Notes: a model not told the origin generated them from the letters alone. Positions 24,154 to 33,244 are shown, counted from the stretch's first letter. The stretch is DNA of 34,741 nt from Candidatus Blautia intestinigallinarum (GCA_019112635.1 DXIX01000021.1:1-34741); one strand, 5' to 3'. A program made the numbers and translations.

Positions 24154-25048
24154 GACTCCCCAAGAGATCTTCCAAGCCGTCCGCTCCATTCAAGGACAGA
24201 CCTTCACAGACTGGGAGCTGATCCTGGTCAATGACCATCCCGGCCGCCAAGAACTGGAAGAACTTCTGGCCTCTCTGGCTCTGACAGATCCCCGTATCCG
24301 TTTTCTCGCCAACCCCAAAAATCTGGGACTTGCCCGCTCCATGAACCGGGCCGCTGCCGCGGCCCAGGGACGCTATCTCGCCCGCATGGACGCAGACGAT
24401 ATCAGCGCGCCGCGGCGTCTGGAAGAAGAACTTGCCCTGCTCATCCGGGAAGACTGCGGACTGGTCTGCTGCCGCTTTCAGACCATCGATGAGGGAGGCC
24501 AAATTCTCTCACAGGAAAGTCCATACTATACCTCCCGGCAGCTTCAGGCCCTGCTGCCCTTCCGAAATGTCATCCACCATCCCACGGTACTCATGCAAAA
24601 AGAACTTTTCTTTCAGGCCGGGGGATACCGTCCCTATCCCTGTGCCCAGGACTATGATCTCTGGCTTCGTCTCAGGCAAATGCAAGTGAAGATGGCGATG
24701 CATCAGGAAGTCCTCTTCTCCTACCGGATCCGCGGAAAAAGCACCACCGGACAGCGGCGATATCTCCAGGCACTGACGCTGAACTATCTAAGAGAAGCCT
24801 TTCGAAAGGAGTACAAAACCCGCACCGAACTGCCCTTCCCGGACGCTTACGCAGCATATCTGCGCCGTCACGGTTACCACCGATGCCGGTCACAGAACCG
24901 TTTCGACAAAGCCACGTATCTTCTGCAGAACTCCTGGAAATCCTCCCCCGCAAAAAGACTCTGTCTTCAGACTCAGGCAGCTTTTCTGTCCGGCGTCTAC
25001 CGCAGAAATTTTCTCTATCAGATTCAAGCAAAGAGGTTGAAAATATGA
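24116..25048 (+). CDS. glycosyltransferase family 2 (2)
   Basis: A GT-A fold transferase of 310 residues with TISVLTSIYNETPQEIFQAV, WELILVNDHPG, NLGLARSMNRAAAAAQG and the DxD motif ARMDADDISAPRRLE, followed by CAQDYDLWLRLRQ as the catalytic-base region. The pattern (RMDADDI, HPTVLMQKELF) is the one common in capsule and EPS loci. GAAAGAAGG lies upstream of the ATG inside the previous gene. Its stop overlaps the next start (ATGA). The donor sugar is unknown. Confidence 0.9.
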   Translation: MPTISVLTSIYNETPQEIFQAVRSIQGQTFTDWELILVNDHPGRQELEELLASLALTDPRIRFLANPKNLGLARSMNRAAAAAQGRYLARMDADDISAPRRLEEELALLIREDCGLVCCRFQTIDEGGQILSQESPYYTSRQLQALLPFRNVIHHPTVLMQKELFFQAGGYRPYPCAQDYDLWLRLRQMQVKMAMHQEVLFSYRIRGKSTTGQRRYLQALTLNYLREAFRKEYKTRTELPFPDAYAAYLRRHGYHRCRSQNRFDKATYLLQNSWKSSPAKRLCLQTQAAFLSGVYRRNFLYQIQAKRLKI

Positions 25049-26097
25049 CGAAATTCAGTATTATTGTGCCGGTCTATCAGGCCCAATCCTCCCTGGACCG
25101 CTGCATAAAAAGCCTGCTTCGGCAGACTCTCTCCGATATCGAAATCATTCTTGTGGATGACGGAAGCACAGACCAAAGTCCGTCCATCTGTGATCACTAT
25201 GAGGCAGAAGATCCCCGCATCCAGGTTATTCACAAACCCAACGAAGGAGTCAGCGCCGCCCGCAACGACGGTCTTTTGGCCGCCCGCGGGGAATGGGTCA
25301 TCTTCTGTGATTCTGATGACTGGATGGAACCCTACGCCTGCGAGCTGCTCTGCCAAACGGGCACAGAAAAACATGTGGATGTGGTTCTGGGCGATATCCA
25401 TCTGATCCAGAAAGAGCGCAAAATTTACAATCAGTTTTTTGCCGAGGAATTCGTCTGGCGTTCCCGGCGCAGACTGGATGACCTTGTGGCAGCGGACATC
25501 TACCAGGCATACTGTCCCCTGCCTCCCTCCACTCCTTCCATCGGATACGGCGGTCCCTGGAACAAAGCAGTACGGCGGCAATTTCTCCTGGATCATGAAA
25601 TCCGGTTTGACACGAAACTGGGGGGAATTTTTGATGACATCCTGTACACCGCCTTTCTGTATGCCAATGCCTCCGGCGTGGCCTATGTACAAAGGCCTGT
25701 GTACAACTACGTCCTGAACCCCTCTTCCGTCACCCGCAGCTACCGGCCCGACACCCTTGCCGTCAACCACCGGATTTTCCAGGCTTTCTCCAGCTTCATC
25801 CACTCCCACGCGCCAAACAAACGCTGGGAACAGGCTTATCAGGCTATGGTAATCCGCCGCTTGGAAGAAAGCCTGCGTCTGTACTTCTTCCACCCATCTA
25901 ATGAGATGCCACGGTCCACACGCCTGGCTCTGCTGCGAAAAACCATCCGCACCAAACCGTATTTCACAGCACTTCGAACCGTGGAAAAGCGAAAGCTCAC
26001 CTCCAGTCAGCGGAAGATGGTATCTCTTCTGCGTCTTCACTGGATGGGAGGCCTTTGGATTCTCTATCAATTAAAAGTCATCCTGAAAAAGATTTAA
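25045..26097 (+). CDS. glycosyltransferase family 2 (3)
   Basis: A 350-residue GT2 with FSIIVPVYQAQSSLDRCIKS, EIILVDDGSTDQSPSICD, NEGVSAARNDGL and the DxD region IFCDSDDWMEP. FDDILYTAFLY is the probable catalytic-base part. I start it at the ATG at 25045, which overlaps the previous stop and follows AGAGGTTGA; the longer open frame upstream only repeats the 3' end of the preceding gene out of frame. Ten base pairs separate it from the polymerase gene. Confidence 0.9.
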   Translation: MTKFSIIVPVYQAQSSLDRCIKSLLRQTLSDIEIILVDDGSTDQSPSICDHYEAEDPRIQVIHKPNEGVSAARNDGLLAARGEWVIFCDSDDWMEPYACELLCQTGTEKHVDVVLGDIHLIQKERKIYNQFFAEEFVWRSRRRLDDLVAADIYQAYCPLPPSTPSIGYGGPWNKAVRRQFLLDHEIRFDTKLGGIFDDILYTAFLYANASGVAYVQRPVYNYVLNPSSVTRSYRPDTLAVNHRIFQAFSSFIHSHAPNKRWEQAYQAMVIRRLEESLRLYFFHPSNEMPRSTRLALLRKTIRTKPYFTALRTVEKRKLTSSQRKMVSLLRLHWMGGLWILYQLKVILKKI

Positions 26098-26107
26098 GGA
26101 GCATCCC

Positions 26108-27334
26108 ATGAAACGTTATCTGAAAGCCGGCAGGCATGAGACTGCCTATTTAACCGCATTTGCCGTGTACATCCTGCATCAGGTCCTAAGCTACTCTCTC
26201 TACGTGAGCCTGCTTCCTGATACACTCTTCTGGTTTCTGAAACTTACGGCCGCTGTGCTCTTATTGTCTGCCCTTCTTTTGCAGGGCAGACTCTCTGTGC
26301 AGGAGCTTTTGACCGATGCTTTTTTGACAGGTCTTGGAATTCTCGCCGCCATTTACAGCCGCCGGGGATTTTCCCTGCTGCTCTTGCTGCTGTTCCTTCT
26401 GGCCGCAGGCTCCCTGGACTTTTGGCGCCTGCTCAAAGTGAACCTGTGGACACTCCTAGGAGGCTGGTTGTTAGTGACCCTCTCCTGTCTGGCCGGACTC
26501 ATCGAAAACCGTACTTATCCCCGCCCGGCTCTGGGAGTTACCGCCCAGACACTCGGCTTTAACTACTACGCCTATCCCACCATGATCCTGTTCACCAGCA
26601 GTGTGATTTACCTGGTTCTCAAAGGAAAGAAAACCTCCTGGTTCTCCCTGCTTTTCGTGTTCCTCCTCAACGCTCTGGCAGCCCAGATCTACACCACCCG
26701 GATCTATCTTTGGGCCGTCACAGCTTTTGAAGTGTACCTGATTCTGGCCTGCAAATTTTCCCTAATCTCCCTGAAAAGCCGCCTTTTTCTCTATCTGGCA
26801 CGGTGGGGACACCTCCTTTGCTTCCTGGGATCTCTGGCTCTTTATACTTTTTATGAGAGTTCCCATCCTCTGTGGGCCGCCCTCAATGCCGCCCTCTCAG
26901 GGCGTCTTCAGCTTGGCAGCCAGGGACTTTCTGCCTATGGAATCCACCTGTTCGGCACGGAAGTCATCATGTACGGAAACGCAGAACGGGTCTATGGAAA
27001 TGTCTCCGCACAGTCCGATTACATTGACAGCGGTTATCTCTACACTCTGCTCGCCTATGGCATTTTGTTTACCCTGCTTTTACTCCTCTGCTACACCTGG
27101 ATCTTCCAGTATCTGTACCGCCAAAAAGAAGTTCTTCTCTACGGCTGGCTTGGACTGTTTATGTTCCTGAACATCTTCAACAACTATCTGCTGCTTCTGG
27201 AAATCAACCCGCTTCTGCTTCTGACTCTCACAGCTGTCCGACGCCCTGCCCGCCTTCCCCGCAGAATATACGGACACATATCCAAAGCAGAGACTGCTTT
27301 CCCCGCAGACACACAAAAAAGGAGTTCGCCATGA
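26108..27334 (+). CDS. Wzy-like polysaccharide polymerase
   Basis: This 408-residue integral membrane protein has about ten or eleven hydrophobic segments and a larger polar loop at about residues 255-305 (GRLQLGSQGLSAYGIHLFG). That loop has the R/G-x-LG-x-x-G-L look often seen in Wzy and O-antigen polymerase families. AGGAG lies before the ATG. Position between the glycosyltransferases and the flippase fits polymerisation of repeat units outside the membrane. Wzy proteins are poorly conserved, so the call rests on topology, loop and context. Its stop overlaps the acyltransferase start. Confidence 0.75.
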   Translation: MKRYLKAGRHETAYLTAFAVYILHQVLSYSLYVSLLPDTLFWFLKLTAAVLLLSALLLQGRLSVQELLTDAFLTGLGILAAIYSRRGFSLLLLLLFLLAAGSLDFWRLLKVNLWTLLGGWLLVTLSCLAGLIENRTYPRPALGVTAQTLGFNYYAYPTMILFTSSVIYLVLKGKKTSWFSLLFVFLLNALAAQIYTTRIYLWAVTAFEVYLILACKFSLISLKSRLFLYLARWGHLLCFLGSLALYTFYESSHPLWAALNAALSGRLQLGSQGLSAYGIHLFGTEVIMYGNAERVYGNVSAQSDYIDSGYLYTLLAYGILFTLLLLLCYTWIFQYLYRQKEVLLYGWLGLFMFLNIFNNYLLLLEINPLLLLTLTAVRRPARLPRRIYGHISKAETAFPADTQKRSSP

Positions 27335-28338
27335 AACGTATCGCCTATCTGGATGTGGCAAAAGGCTTCACCATTCTCACGGTGATTCTGGGCCACACCC
27401 TTCCCGCAGGAACCCTCAAAACCCTCCTGTACAGTTTTCATATGCCTTTGTTTTTCTTTCTGAGCGGATACTTTTTTAAACCCCTGCGTTTTCCTTCACT
27501 CATTCGAAAAAAAGCCCGCCAGCTTCTCCTCCCCTATGCTTTTACTTCCCTCCTTCTGGTGCTTTTTTCCTCTCTTTTCCTTTTTCTCAAAGGCCGGTTG
27601 GAAGAGATTCCAGGCAACACTACGAAACTTTTCTTTGCCAGTCTCTACGGAAGCGGACTGGATGTCCACACCCCCTTTTTCATCCCTCAAATCGGGGCCA
27701 TCTGGTTTCTTCTTGCCCTGTTTTGGGGGTTCCTTTTGCTGAATACTCTCCTCCTGCTTCCCCGCCCTCTCCCTCTTTTGATCCTACTGTTTGTTCTGGG
27801 ACTTTGCACCTCACCTTTTTTCTGGCTTCCCTTCTCCTTCCAGCCAGCCATGACTGCCACCCTGTACCTCTTTATGGGCTACCAGACCAGACAGCGAAAA
27901 CTTCTGGAGGCCCTGCGAAAACACCGGACTCTCCCCTTACTTCTCCTGATTCTATGGTTTTTCCCGGCCCTCCTGGGCGGCGAAATCATACTGGCAGGAA
28001 ATGTATTTCCCCACATCATCCTGAACCTTCTAAGCTCCACAAGCGGCATTTTCACCTTCCTGCTGCTCTCCTTCTTCCTCTACCGCCGGACCCGTCTCCT
28101 GTCCGGCTACCTCCAGTGGATGGGAAGCGAAACTCTGCTGATTCTCTGCGCCCATCTGCTGGAACTGCGGCTGTTTCCCTGGTATCTGGTACACGCCTTT
28201 CTCACCGATACTCTCTGCTTTACCGGCTGGCGCATTCCCGCTGCAATTGCCCTGTGCAAGACTGCCATCGCCACCGCCGCAGTCTATGTGAAACATCGCT
28301 GGAATTCTCACCCCCACAGAACTTATTTCATATTTTAA
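27331..28338 (+). CDS. membrane acyltransferase (acyltransferase 3 family)
   Basis: This protein would O-acetylate (or otherwise acylate) the polysaccharide. It starts RIAYLDVAKGFTILTVILGH, with the D-x-x-K/R-G and the catalytic-type His, followed by YSFHMPLFFFLSGYFF, both hallmarks of the acyltransferase 3/OafA-WecH fold. About ten hydrophobic segments fill its 335 residues. There is no C-terminal SGNH domain. The start overlaps the polymerase stop (ATGA). Confidence 0.9.
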   Translation: MKRIAYLDVAKGFTILTVILGHTLPAGTLKTLLYSFHMPLFFFLSGYFFKPLRFPSLIRKKARQLLLPYAFTSLLLVLFSSLFLFLKGRLEEIPGNTTKLFFASLYGSGLDVHTPFFIPQIGAIWFLLALFWGFLLLNTLLLLPRPLPLLILLFVLGLCTSPFFWLPFSFQPAMTATLYLFMGYQTRQRKLLEALRKHRTLPLLLLILWFFPALLGGEIILAGNVFPHIILNLLSSTSGIFTFLLLSFFLYRRTRLLSGYLQWMGSETLLILCAHLLELRLFPWYLVHAFLTDTLCFTGWRIPAAIALCKTAIATAAVYVKHRWNSHPHRTYFIF

Positions 28339-28358
28339 TCACATAGGAGGAACCATCC

Positions 28359-29852
28359 ATGTCATCATTTTTTCACACACATTCACACCCTGGCTCTCTG
28401 AGGCGCAGCTTCCTCATGAACATGCTCCTCACCGTCTCTTCCCTTCTCTTTCCCCTGATCACCTTTCCCTATGTCTCCCGGATCCTCCTCCCCGCCGGCT
28501 ACGGAAGAATCTCCTTTGCCGCCTCCGTGATTTCTTACTTCACCATGCTCGCCCAGCTGGGAATTCCCGTCTATGGAATCCGCGCCTGTGCCGGTGTGAG
28601 GGACAATCCCGCCCTGCTTTGCCGGACCGTCCGGGACATCTTCTGGCTGAACCTGGCTGCCACCGCCACCGCCTATCTCGCCTTTTTCACAGCCCTTCTA
28701 GCCACCCCCAGACTGCACCAGGAAAAGCCCCTCCTTTTGCTGCTCAGCCTGAATATTTTTCTTGGCACACTGGGCATGGAATGGCTGTACAAGGCACTGG
28801 AACAATATACCTATATCACCCTGCGCTCCCTGCTCTTCAAGCTCTTGGCCCTTATCGCCACCTTTCTTCTGATTCACAGCTCTGACGACGTTCTCCTCTA
28901 CGGAGGAATCTCCATCTTCGCCGCCTCCGCCTCGAATCTATTAAATTTTCTGAATCTGCCACGCCTGCTTCCACTTCCCCCTCCCGGGGGCTTCTCCCCG
29001 GTGAGAAGCCTGTCCCGGATCAAAGAACATCTGAAATCCGCCCTGGTTTTCTTCGCCATGTCCTGCGCCACCACAGTGTACACCAACCTGGATACCGTGA
29101 TGCTGGGGTTTCTCTCCTCCGAGACACAGGTGGGCTACTATACCGCTGCCGTCAAGATCAAAACCATCCTGGTTGGCATCATCACCTCCCTGGGAGCTGT
29201 CCTTTTGCCCAGGGCCTCCTACTACACCCAAAATGGTCTGCGCCCGTCCCTACACCGCCTTCTGGGAAAGGCTTTTCACCTGATCCTTCTGCTTGCCCTG
29301 CCCCTGACCTCCTATTTTCTTCTGTTCGCCCCGGAGGGAATCATCTTTCTCTCCGGCCCCGCCTACATTCCGGCCGTGACACCCATGCGGATTCTCATGC
29401 CCACATTGCTGCTCATCGGTTTGACAAACCTCATGGGAATGCAGATGCTGGTTCCCTCCGGGAAGGAAAAATCAGTTCTGTACTCGGTAACAGCAGGCGC
29501 CCTCGTCAACTTGGTTCTGAACCTGCTCCTGATCCCCCGCTTCGCCTGCACAGGAGCAGCCATAGGCACACTGGCCGCCGAATCCGCGGTTCTGCTGATT
29601 CAAACCCACATTCTCCAAAACTCCCTCACCCCCATCCTTCGCCGGGGATCTTTTCGCCCGCCGCTTCTGGGAACCCTGGCCGCCACTTTCGTCTGCGCTC
29701 CGGTAAAACTGCTTCATCTTCCCGCTTTTTTTGCACTGGCACTCTCCGCCCTGCTCTTTTTTCTCACCTACCTGGCCGCCCTTTTCCTCCTTCAGGATCC
29801 TCTGGCGCAGGAAATCAGAAGACGGCGCTTGCCCGGCAAAAACAAGGATTGA
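28359..29852 (+). CDS. wzx: Wzx-type polysaccharide flippase (MOP superfamily)
   Basis: This 497-residue protein would flip lipid-linked repeat units across the membrane. Around twelve to fourteen hydrophobic segments are visible. The N-terminal LFPLITFPYVSRILLPAGYGRISFA is cut here at PLITFPYVSRILLPAGYG, the RIL-x-P-x-G-Y-G pattern typical of Wzx/RfbX proteins. YTNLDTVMLGFLSSETQVGY is the conserved mid-protein segment. AGGAGG lies upstream of the ATG. Together with the Wzy-like and Wzz-like genes it defines a Wzx/Wzy-dependent pathway. Confidence 0.93.
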   Translation: MSSFFHTHSHPGSLRRSFLMNMLLTVSSLLFPLITFPYVSRILLPAGYGRISFAASVISYFTMLAQLGIPVYGIRACAGVRDNPALLCRTVRDIFWLNLAATATAYLAFFTALLATPRLHQEKPLLLLLSLNIFLGTLGMEWLYKALEQYTYITLRSLLFKLLALIATFLLIHSSDDVLLYGGISIFAASASNLLNFLNLPRLLPLPPPGGFSPVRSLSRIKEHLKSALVFFAMSCATTVYTNLDTVMLGFLSSETQVGYYTAAVKIKTILVGIITSLGAVLLPRASYYTQNGLRPSLHRLLGKAFHLILLLALPLTSYFLLFAPEGIIFLSGPAYIPAVTPMRILMPTLLLIGLTNLMGMQMLVPSGKEKSVLYSVTAGALVNLVLNLLLIPRFACTGAAIGTLAAESAVLLIQTHILQNSLTPILRRGSFRPPLLGTLAATFVCAPVKLLHLPAFFALALSALLFFLTYLAALFLLQDPLAQEIRRRRLPGKNKD

Positions 29853-29935
29853 CAAACCTTTACGGATTCTCTAAGATAGGAATGGCAATTTTTTACGTGA
29901 ATTATCATTCTATTCCTTCAAGGAGGAACTTCACT

Positions 29936-31168
29936 ATGAAATTCAAAATGAATACTTTGGAGAAAAAATGGGTGCTCTACGATGTGGGAAACTCTGCTTT
30001 TACCTTGCTTGTCTCCACCATCATGCCCATTTATTTCAACTATCTGGCCCAGACTGCGGGAATCTCCGATGTGAATTATCTGGCCTACTGGGGCTACGCC
30101 ACCTCCCTCTCCACCATCCTGGTGGCATTCTTGGGACCGGTTCTGGGAACCGCCTCCGACACCAAAGGATGGAAGAAAAAAATCTTTCTGATTACCTTGC
30201 TGATCGGCGCTGTGGGATGTACATTTCTTGGATTTACTCAGTCCTGGATCTGGTTTTTGCTATTGTTTATCCTGGCAAAATCCGCCTACTCCACAAGCCT
30301 TGTAATCTATGATTCCATGCTCACAGACATCACGGACGAAGGCCGCATGGACGAGGTCTCCGCCCGTGGATATGCCTGGGGATACATCGGAAGCTGCATC
30401 CCTTTCCTCATCAGTCTGATGCTTGTCCTCTTCTATGAGAGCCTGGGAATCACCATGGAGACTGCCATGGGAATCGCCTTTTTGCTGGTGGCCATCTGGT
30501 GGGTTGTCATGTCCGTGCCTCTGTTTCGCTCCTATGAGCAGAAACACTATCAGGAGAGCACCCATCAGCCCGTCCGCTCCTGCATGCGAAGACTGGGACG
30601 GATCCTTTCCGACCTTCGCAGAGAACGAAAAATCCTGCTGTTTCTCGTCGCATTTTTCTTCTATATTGATGGCGTCTACACAATCATTGACATGGCCACC
30701 GCCTACGGAACTGCCTTAGGCCTTGACACCACAGGACTTCTTTTGGCTCTGCTTCTTACGCAGATTGTGGCCTTTCCCGCCGCCCTGATATTCGGGAAAC
30801 TCTCCCGTCTTACGGCCACATCCAGACTGATCCTGATCTGTGTCTTCGCCTATTTTCTGATCGCCCTCTATGGCGTCAGCTTAAAAGAACAGTACCAATT
30901 CTGGATCCTGGCCGTCTGTGTGGGTATTTTCCAGGGAGCCGTCCAGTCCCTGTCCCGCTCCTATTTTGCCAAGATCATTCCCCCAGACAAATCCGGGGAA
31001 TACTTCGGCATCTACGACATCTGCGGCAAGGGCGCCTCTTTTGCGGGAACCACCCTGGTATCCGCCATCAGCCAGTTCACCGGCAGCGTGAACCTGGGCG
31101 TGGGCGCCCTGTCCATCATGTTTCTGATCGGTTTCGTCTGCTTCTTCTTCGCAGACCGGGCTGCGTGA
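29936..31168 (+). CDS. UMF1-family MFS transporter (Atg22-like)
   Basis: A 410-residue membrane protein with about twelve hydrophobic segments. It has the UMF1/Atg22-like start EKKWVLYDVGNSAFTLLVST and MPIYFN, then GPVLGTASDTKGWKKK between helices 2 and 3 and VQSLSRSYFAKIIPPDKSGE later. The ATG at 29936 has AAGGAGGAAC at the right distance; the upstream ATG at 29849 lacks one. It follows the flippase by 84 bp and is ended by a strong terminator, so it may be the last gene of the operon or a separate one. Its substrate is unknown and I see no direct link to polysaccharide export. Confidence 0.88.
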   Translation: MKFKMNTLEKKWVLYDVGNSAFTLLVSTIMPIYFNYLAQTAGISDVNYLAYWGYATSLSTILVAFLGPVLGTASDTKGWKKKIFLITLLIGAVGCTFLGFTQSWIWFLLLFILAKSAYSTSLVIYDSMLTDITDEGRMDEVSARGYAWGYIGSCIPFLISLMLVLFYESLGITMETAMGIAFLLVAIWWVVMSVPLFRSYEQKHYQESTHQPVRSCMRRLGRILSDLRRERKILLFLVAFFFYIDGVYTIIDMATAYGTALGLDTTGLLLALLLTQIVAFPAALIFGKLSRLTATSRLILICVFAYFLIALYGVSLKEQYQFWILAVCVGIFQGAVQSLSRSYFAKIIPPDKSGEYFGIYDICGKGASFAGTTLVSAISQFTGSVNLGVGALSIMFLIGFVCFFFADRAA

Positions 31169-31200
31169 CACCCCAGACACAGCCGGCAGCTCCACAGAAA

Positions 31201-31250
31201 AACAGGCCGGACAGGAAGTGAATCAAAACACCTCCTGCCCGGCTGTTTTT
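31201..31250 (+). terminator. intrinsic terminator at the end of the polysaccharide arm
   Basis: ACAGGCCGGACAGGAAGTG pairs with CACCTCCTGCCCGGCTGT over about 16 positions with three mismatches or bulges and an AATCAAAA loop, followed by TTTTT. Composition drops to AT-rich DNA immediately afterwards; 31251-31465 shows no gene. Confidence 0.85.
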
Positions 31251-31465
31251 ATTATTCGAAGTTTATTTATTTCTGAATTTAAGAAAACACATATGTTTTA
31301 TACGACAGCTTCTATCAAAAAGAACGCTCAGATTTGCAAATCAATCATCACACCACCTATATATGTTTGAACGTTCATTTGAAATGAAATATTGTAGTGG
31401 TTTTACTAACTCCATAATTAAATAACTCTATTATCTTTACCATAATTATCTCCACCTCTTTGTAA

Positions 31466-31766
31466 TCAATCAAAAATCCTCGTAATATCCCTATACCGAT
31501 TTACTACACGGTAAATCTCTGCATATTCTTCTCCCACTTTGTAAATGATCACATAATTCTCCCAAATCGCATACTTGTAATTTGTTCGGAAGCTGACTCT
31601 TTTTGGAGAGATCTGCAACTATCCCCGGAAACATTTGGATATTCTCAAATTTACCATAAATTTCTTTAATCGTCTTTGCAGCATATTCTGCATTATCCTC
31701 GGCAATATAATCACGAATTTCTTTCAAATCCGTTGCAACTAATGGATTAATTCATAATTTCAGCAT
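31466..31766 (-). pseudogene. RelE/ParE-family toxin, broken by a stop and a frameshift
   Basis: RelE/ParE toxins are small ribosome- or gyrase-targeting proteins paired with an antitoxin. Read from the ATG at 31766 the frame meets TGA at codon 5, then continues as NPLVATDLKEIRDYIAEDN and YGKFENIQMFPGI, a clear RelE/ParE N-terminal half. At the A-run in ADLSKK the frame is off by one base: the other frame continues as RVSFRTNYKYAIWENYVIIY and RVVNRYRDITRIFD, the family C-terminus, ending at 31466. Both lesions should abolish the toxin. It lies 3 bp after the antitoxin gene, the normal order. Confidence 0.85.
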
Positions 31767-31769
31767 AAT

Positions 31770-32018
31770 TTACTCCCCCACAAGTGCTTTTAATTCGTCC
31801 AAACTCAGCCAACCTTCACCGCCTTTGACTACCTCCTCTGCCTCCTGCAATTTCATTAAGAGCTTTTTCTCTGCAAGCTCACGCTCATAATCTTCTATAT
31901 CAAGCACAACAAACCGCCCTCTGCCATTCTTGGTAAGATATACCGGTTCACCTTTGCAACATTTTTTCAGGACTTCATTATAATTTCTCAAATCAGATAC
32001 TGGTAAAATATTAGGCAT
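31770..32018 (-). CDS. Phd/YefM-family antitoxin
   Basis: This 82-residue protein has the Phd/YefM DNA-binding start ILPVSDLRNYNEVLKKCCKG, EPVYLTKNGRGRFVVLDIED, and a charged C-terminal toxin-binding helix. AAGGAG stands before the ATG. It would repress its own operon and neutralise the adjacent toxin. The gene is intact while its toxin is decayed, so it may persist as an orphan or protect against related toxins elsewhere. Confidence 0.88.
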   Translation of the reverse strand: MPNILPVSDLRNYNEVLKKCCKGEPVYLTKNGRGRFVVLDIEDYERELAEKKLLMKLQEAEEVVKGGEGWLSLDELKALVGE

Positions 32019-32198
32019 ATTCTTTCATCTCCTTCGCTAATTTCTATTTGTTTCCAATACATGCTTCATTTTATTTAAAAATGCATATGTTATAATCTAA
32101 AATGCACTATTCTCATAATAGACATTAACATCGCACACAAAAGATACTCCTTTTTCTACCGTTGCCAATGCAATAACAGTATCTTTTCCAATTCAAAT

Positions 32199-32444
32199 TT
32201 ATAGAACCCCTCTTCGTCTTGCTTCATCTCCACTATTCTCATTTACCCTTGTTTTTCCTTTTACTGAATAAACGCAAATTGGAAATAACGAAAAATCAAC
32301 TGCTCTAGTTTCCTCATTAAATTCTCTTTGGGCAGTTTCTAAAATTGTTTCGTTTTTCTCCCTATGTCCTCCTGGTACTTCATAGGTATTCCGTTCTTTA
32401 TGTTTACACAAAACCCATCTGCCCTTCGTTCTTGACTGCTGCAT
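32199..32444 (-). pseudogene. NUDIX hydrolase fragment
   Basis: NUDIX enzymes hydrolyse nucleoside diphosphates linked to another group. The 81-residue frame contains a recognisable Nudix box, GGHREKNETILETAQREFNE with EET following, preceded by WVLCKHKERNTYEVPGG. The usual length is 130-160 residues. A stop lies directly before the ATG, no ribosome site is seen, and after VYSVKGKTRV the sequence ends in an unrelated Arg-rich tail, so both ends appear lost. The Gly of the box end is replaced by Arg (EETRA). It is best read as a remnant. Confidence 0.7.
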
Positions 32445-32456
32445 TTATTTCCGTTC

Positions 32457-32876
32457 ACGCTTCTTTGTCCATCTTCCGTTTCTGCTCCTTAAGCGCCTGT
32501 TCTCTCTGTCTCTCCGCCTGAACTATTGTCGCAACAGTATGCCACAGCACTCTTTTCATACGTTCATAATCTTTCAAACTCTCCCTCAACATCCTATTTT
32601 CATTCCAAAGTTCACACGAGCCGTAAAAGAATTAACCTTACTCCACGCCCTTTCGTATGATCTTTGCACATTGTTAAATCTTCTGGAAAGATCTAGATAA
32701 GCCCAGTATACCGACCGCAGTACCGTTACAATCTTTTTGATCAACGACTTTGCTTTTTTCTCCCGGTAGGATTTTCCTGTTTCCAGTGTTCCCGCCTCCG
32801 GCAATACCTCATCTGGATCAGCAGAATATTTTATTGAAATGACTCTGCATCTTAAGACACCCCTCCTTCCTGCCAT
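32457..32876 (-). pseudogene. frameshifted remnant of an unrecognised, helix-rich protein
   Basis: A 96-residue frame (32586-32876) ends SYERAWSKVNSFTAR and then stops. In another frame, from about 32625 down to 32457, the sequence continues YGSCELWNENRMLRESLKDY and ends EQKRKMDKEA. Joined, they would give a coiled, basic C-terminal region with heptad-like leucines and charged residues. The style recalls C-terminal parts of plasmid mobilisation/recombination (Mob/Pre) proteins, but this is weak. No ribosome site supports either piece on its own. I regard it as debris of a mobile-element gene. Confidence 0.45.
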
Positions 32877-32976
32877 CCTGTATTCGAAGTCAAACTTCTA
32901 TGACAAACAATTCTTCCTACCATAACAATTGTAACACAACCACTGCACCCACCTCAACACTATTGACAACAAGTAT

Positions 32977-33066
32977 GCACCCCGCAAGACACCCGCCAAT
33001 GCACGCTGCAGGACACCCCACAGCACCCCGCAGGACACCCCATTGCACCCCGCAGAACACCCGCTG
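32977..33066. repeat. four imperfect copies of a 22-24-bp GC-rich tandem repeat
   Basis: The unit, with core GCACCCCGCAGGACACCC, occurs at 32977-33000, 33001-33022, 33023-33044 and 33045-33066. Three copies are 22 bp and one is 24 bp, with several substitutions. The array stands out from AT-rich flanks and lies 180 bp before the recombinase gene. Units lack the unrelated spacers of a CRISPR array. The rest of 32877-33244 holds no supported gene. Confidence 0.8.
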
Positions 33067-33244
33067 TAGTTCACACATCATTCTTCGTCGAATTTTCCTC
33101 TTTTCCCGCTCCAAATAGCAGTTGAAACCCTGATCTATTTCCAGTAAGATAGCAGATAAGACCGGATTGTTCCGACAATATTCTGCAAACTCCCCAATTA
33201 ATTGCTGTTTTTTCATCAAATACAAAAGAAGGGAAGGCAAAACT

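Noticed and set aside
25024-26070. 348-codon minus-strand open frame opposite the third glycosyltransferase
   Set aside because: The glycosyltransferase on the plus strand has clear DDGS and DSDD motifs and a coupled start; the antisense frame has no family features.
31251-31465. Possible small gene or RNA between the terminator and the toxin remnant
   Set aside because: The stretch is AT-rich with no open frame carrying a ribosome site and no stable hairpin that I could see.
32977-33066. Possible CRISPR array
   Set aside because: The units are directly adjacent and imperfect, with no unique spacers between them and no cas genes nearby.
32917-33240. 107-codon open frame on the minus strand across the 22-bp repeats
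   Set aside because: The N-terminal part looks somewhat protein-like, but there is no ribosome site. The second half only translates the GC-rich repeats, and the frame runs antisense to the recombinase leader. It may be a remnant but I cannot support it as a gene.
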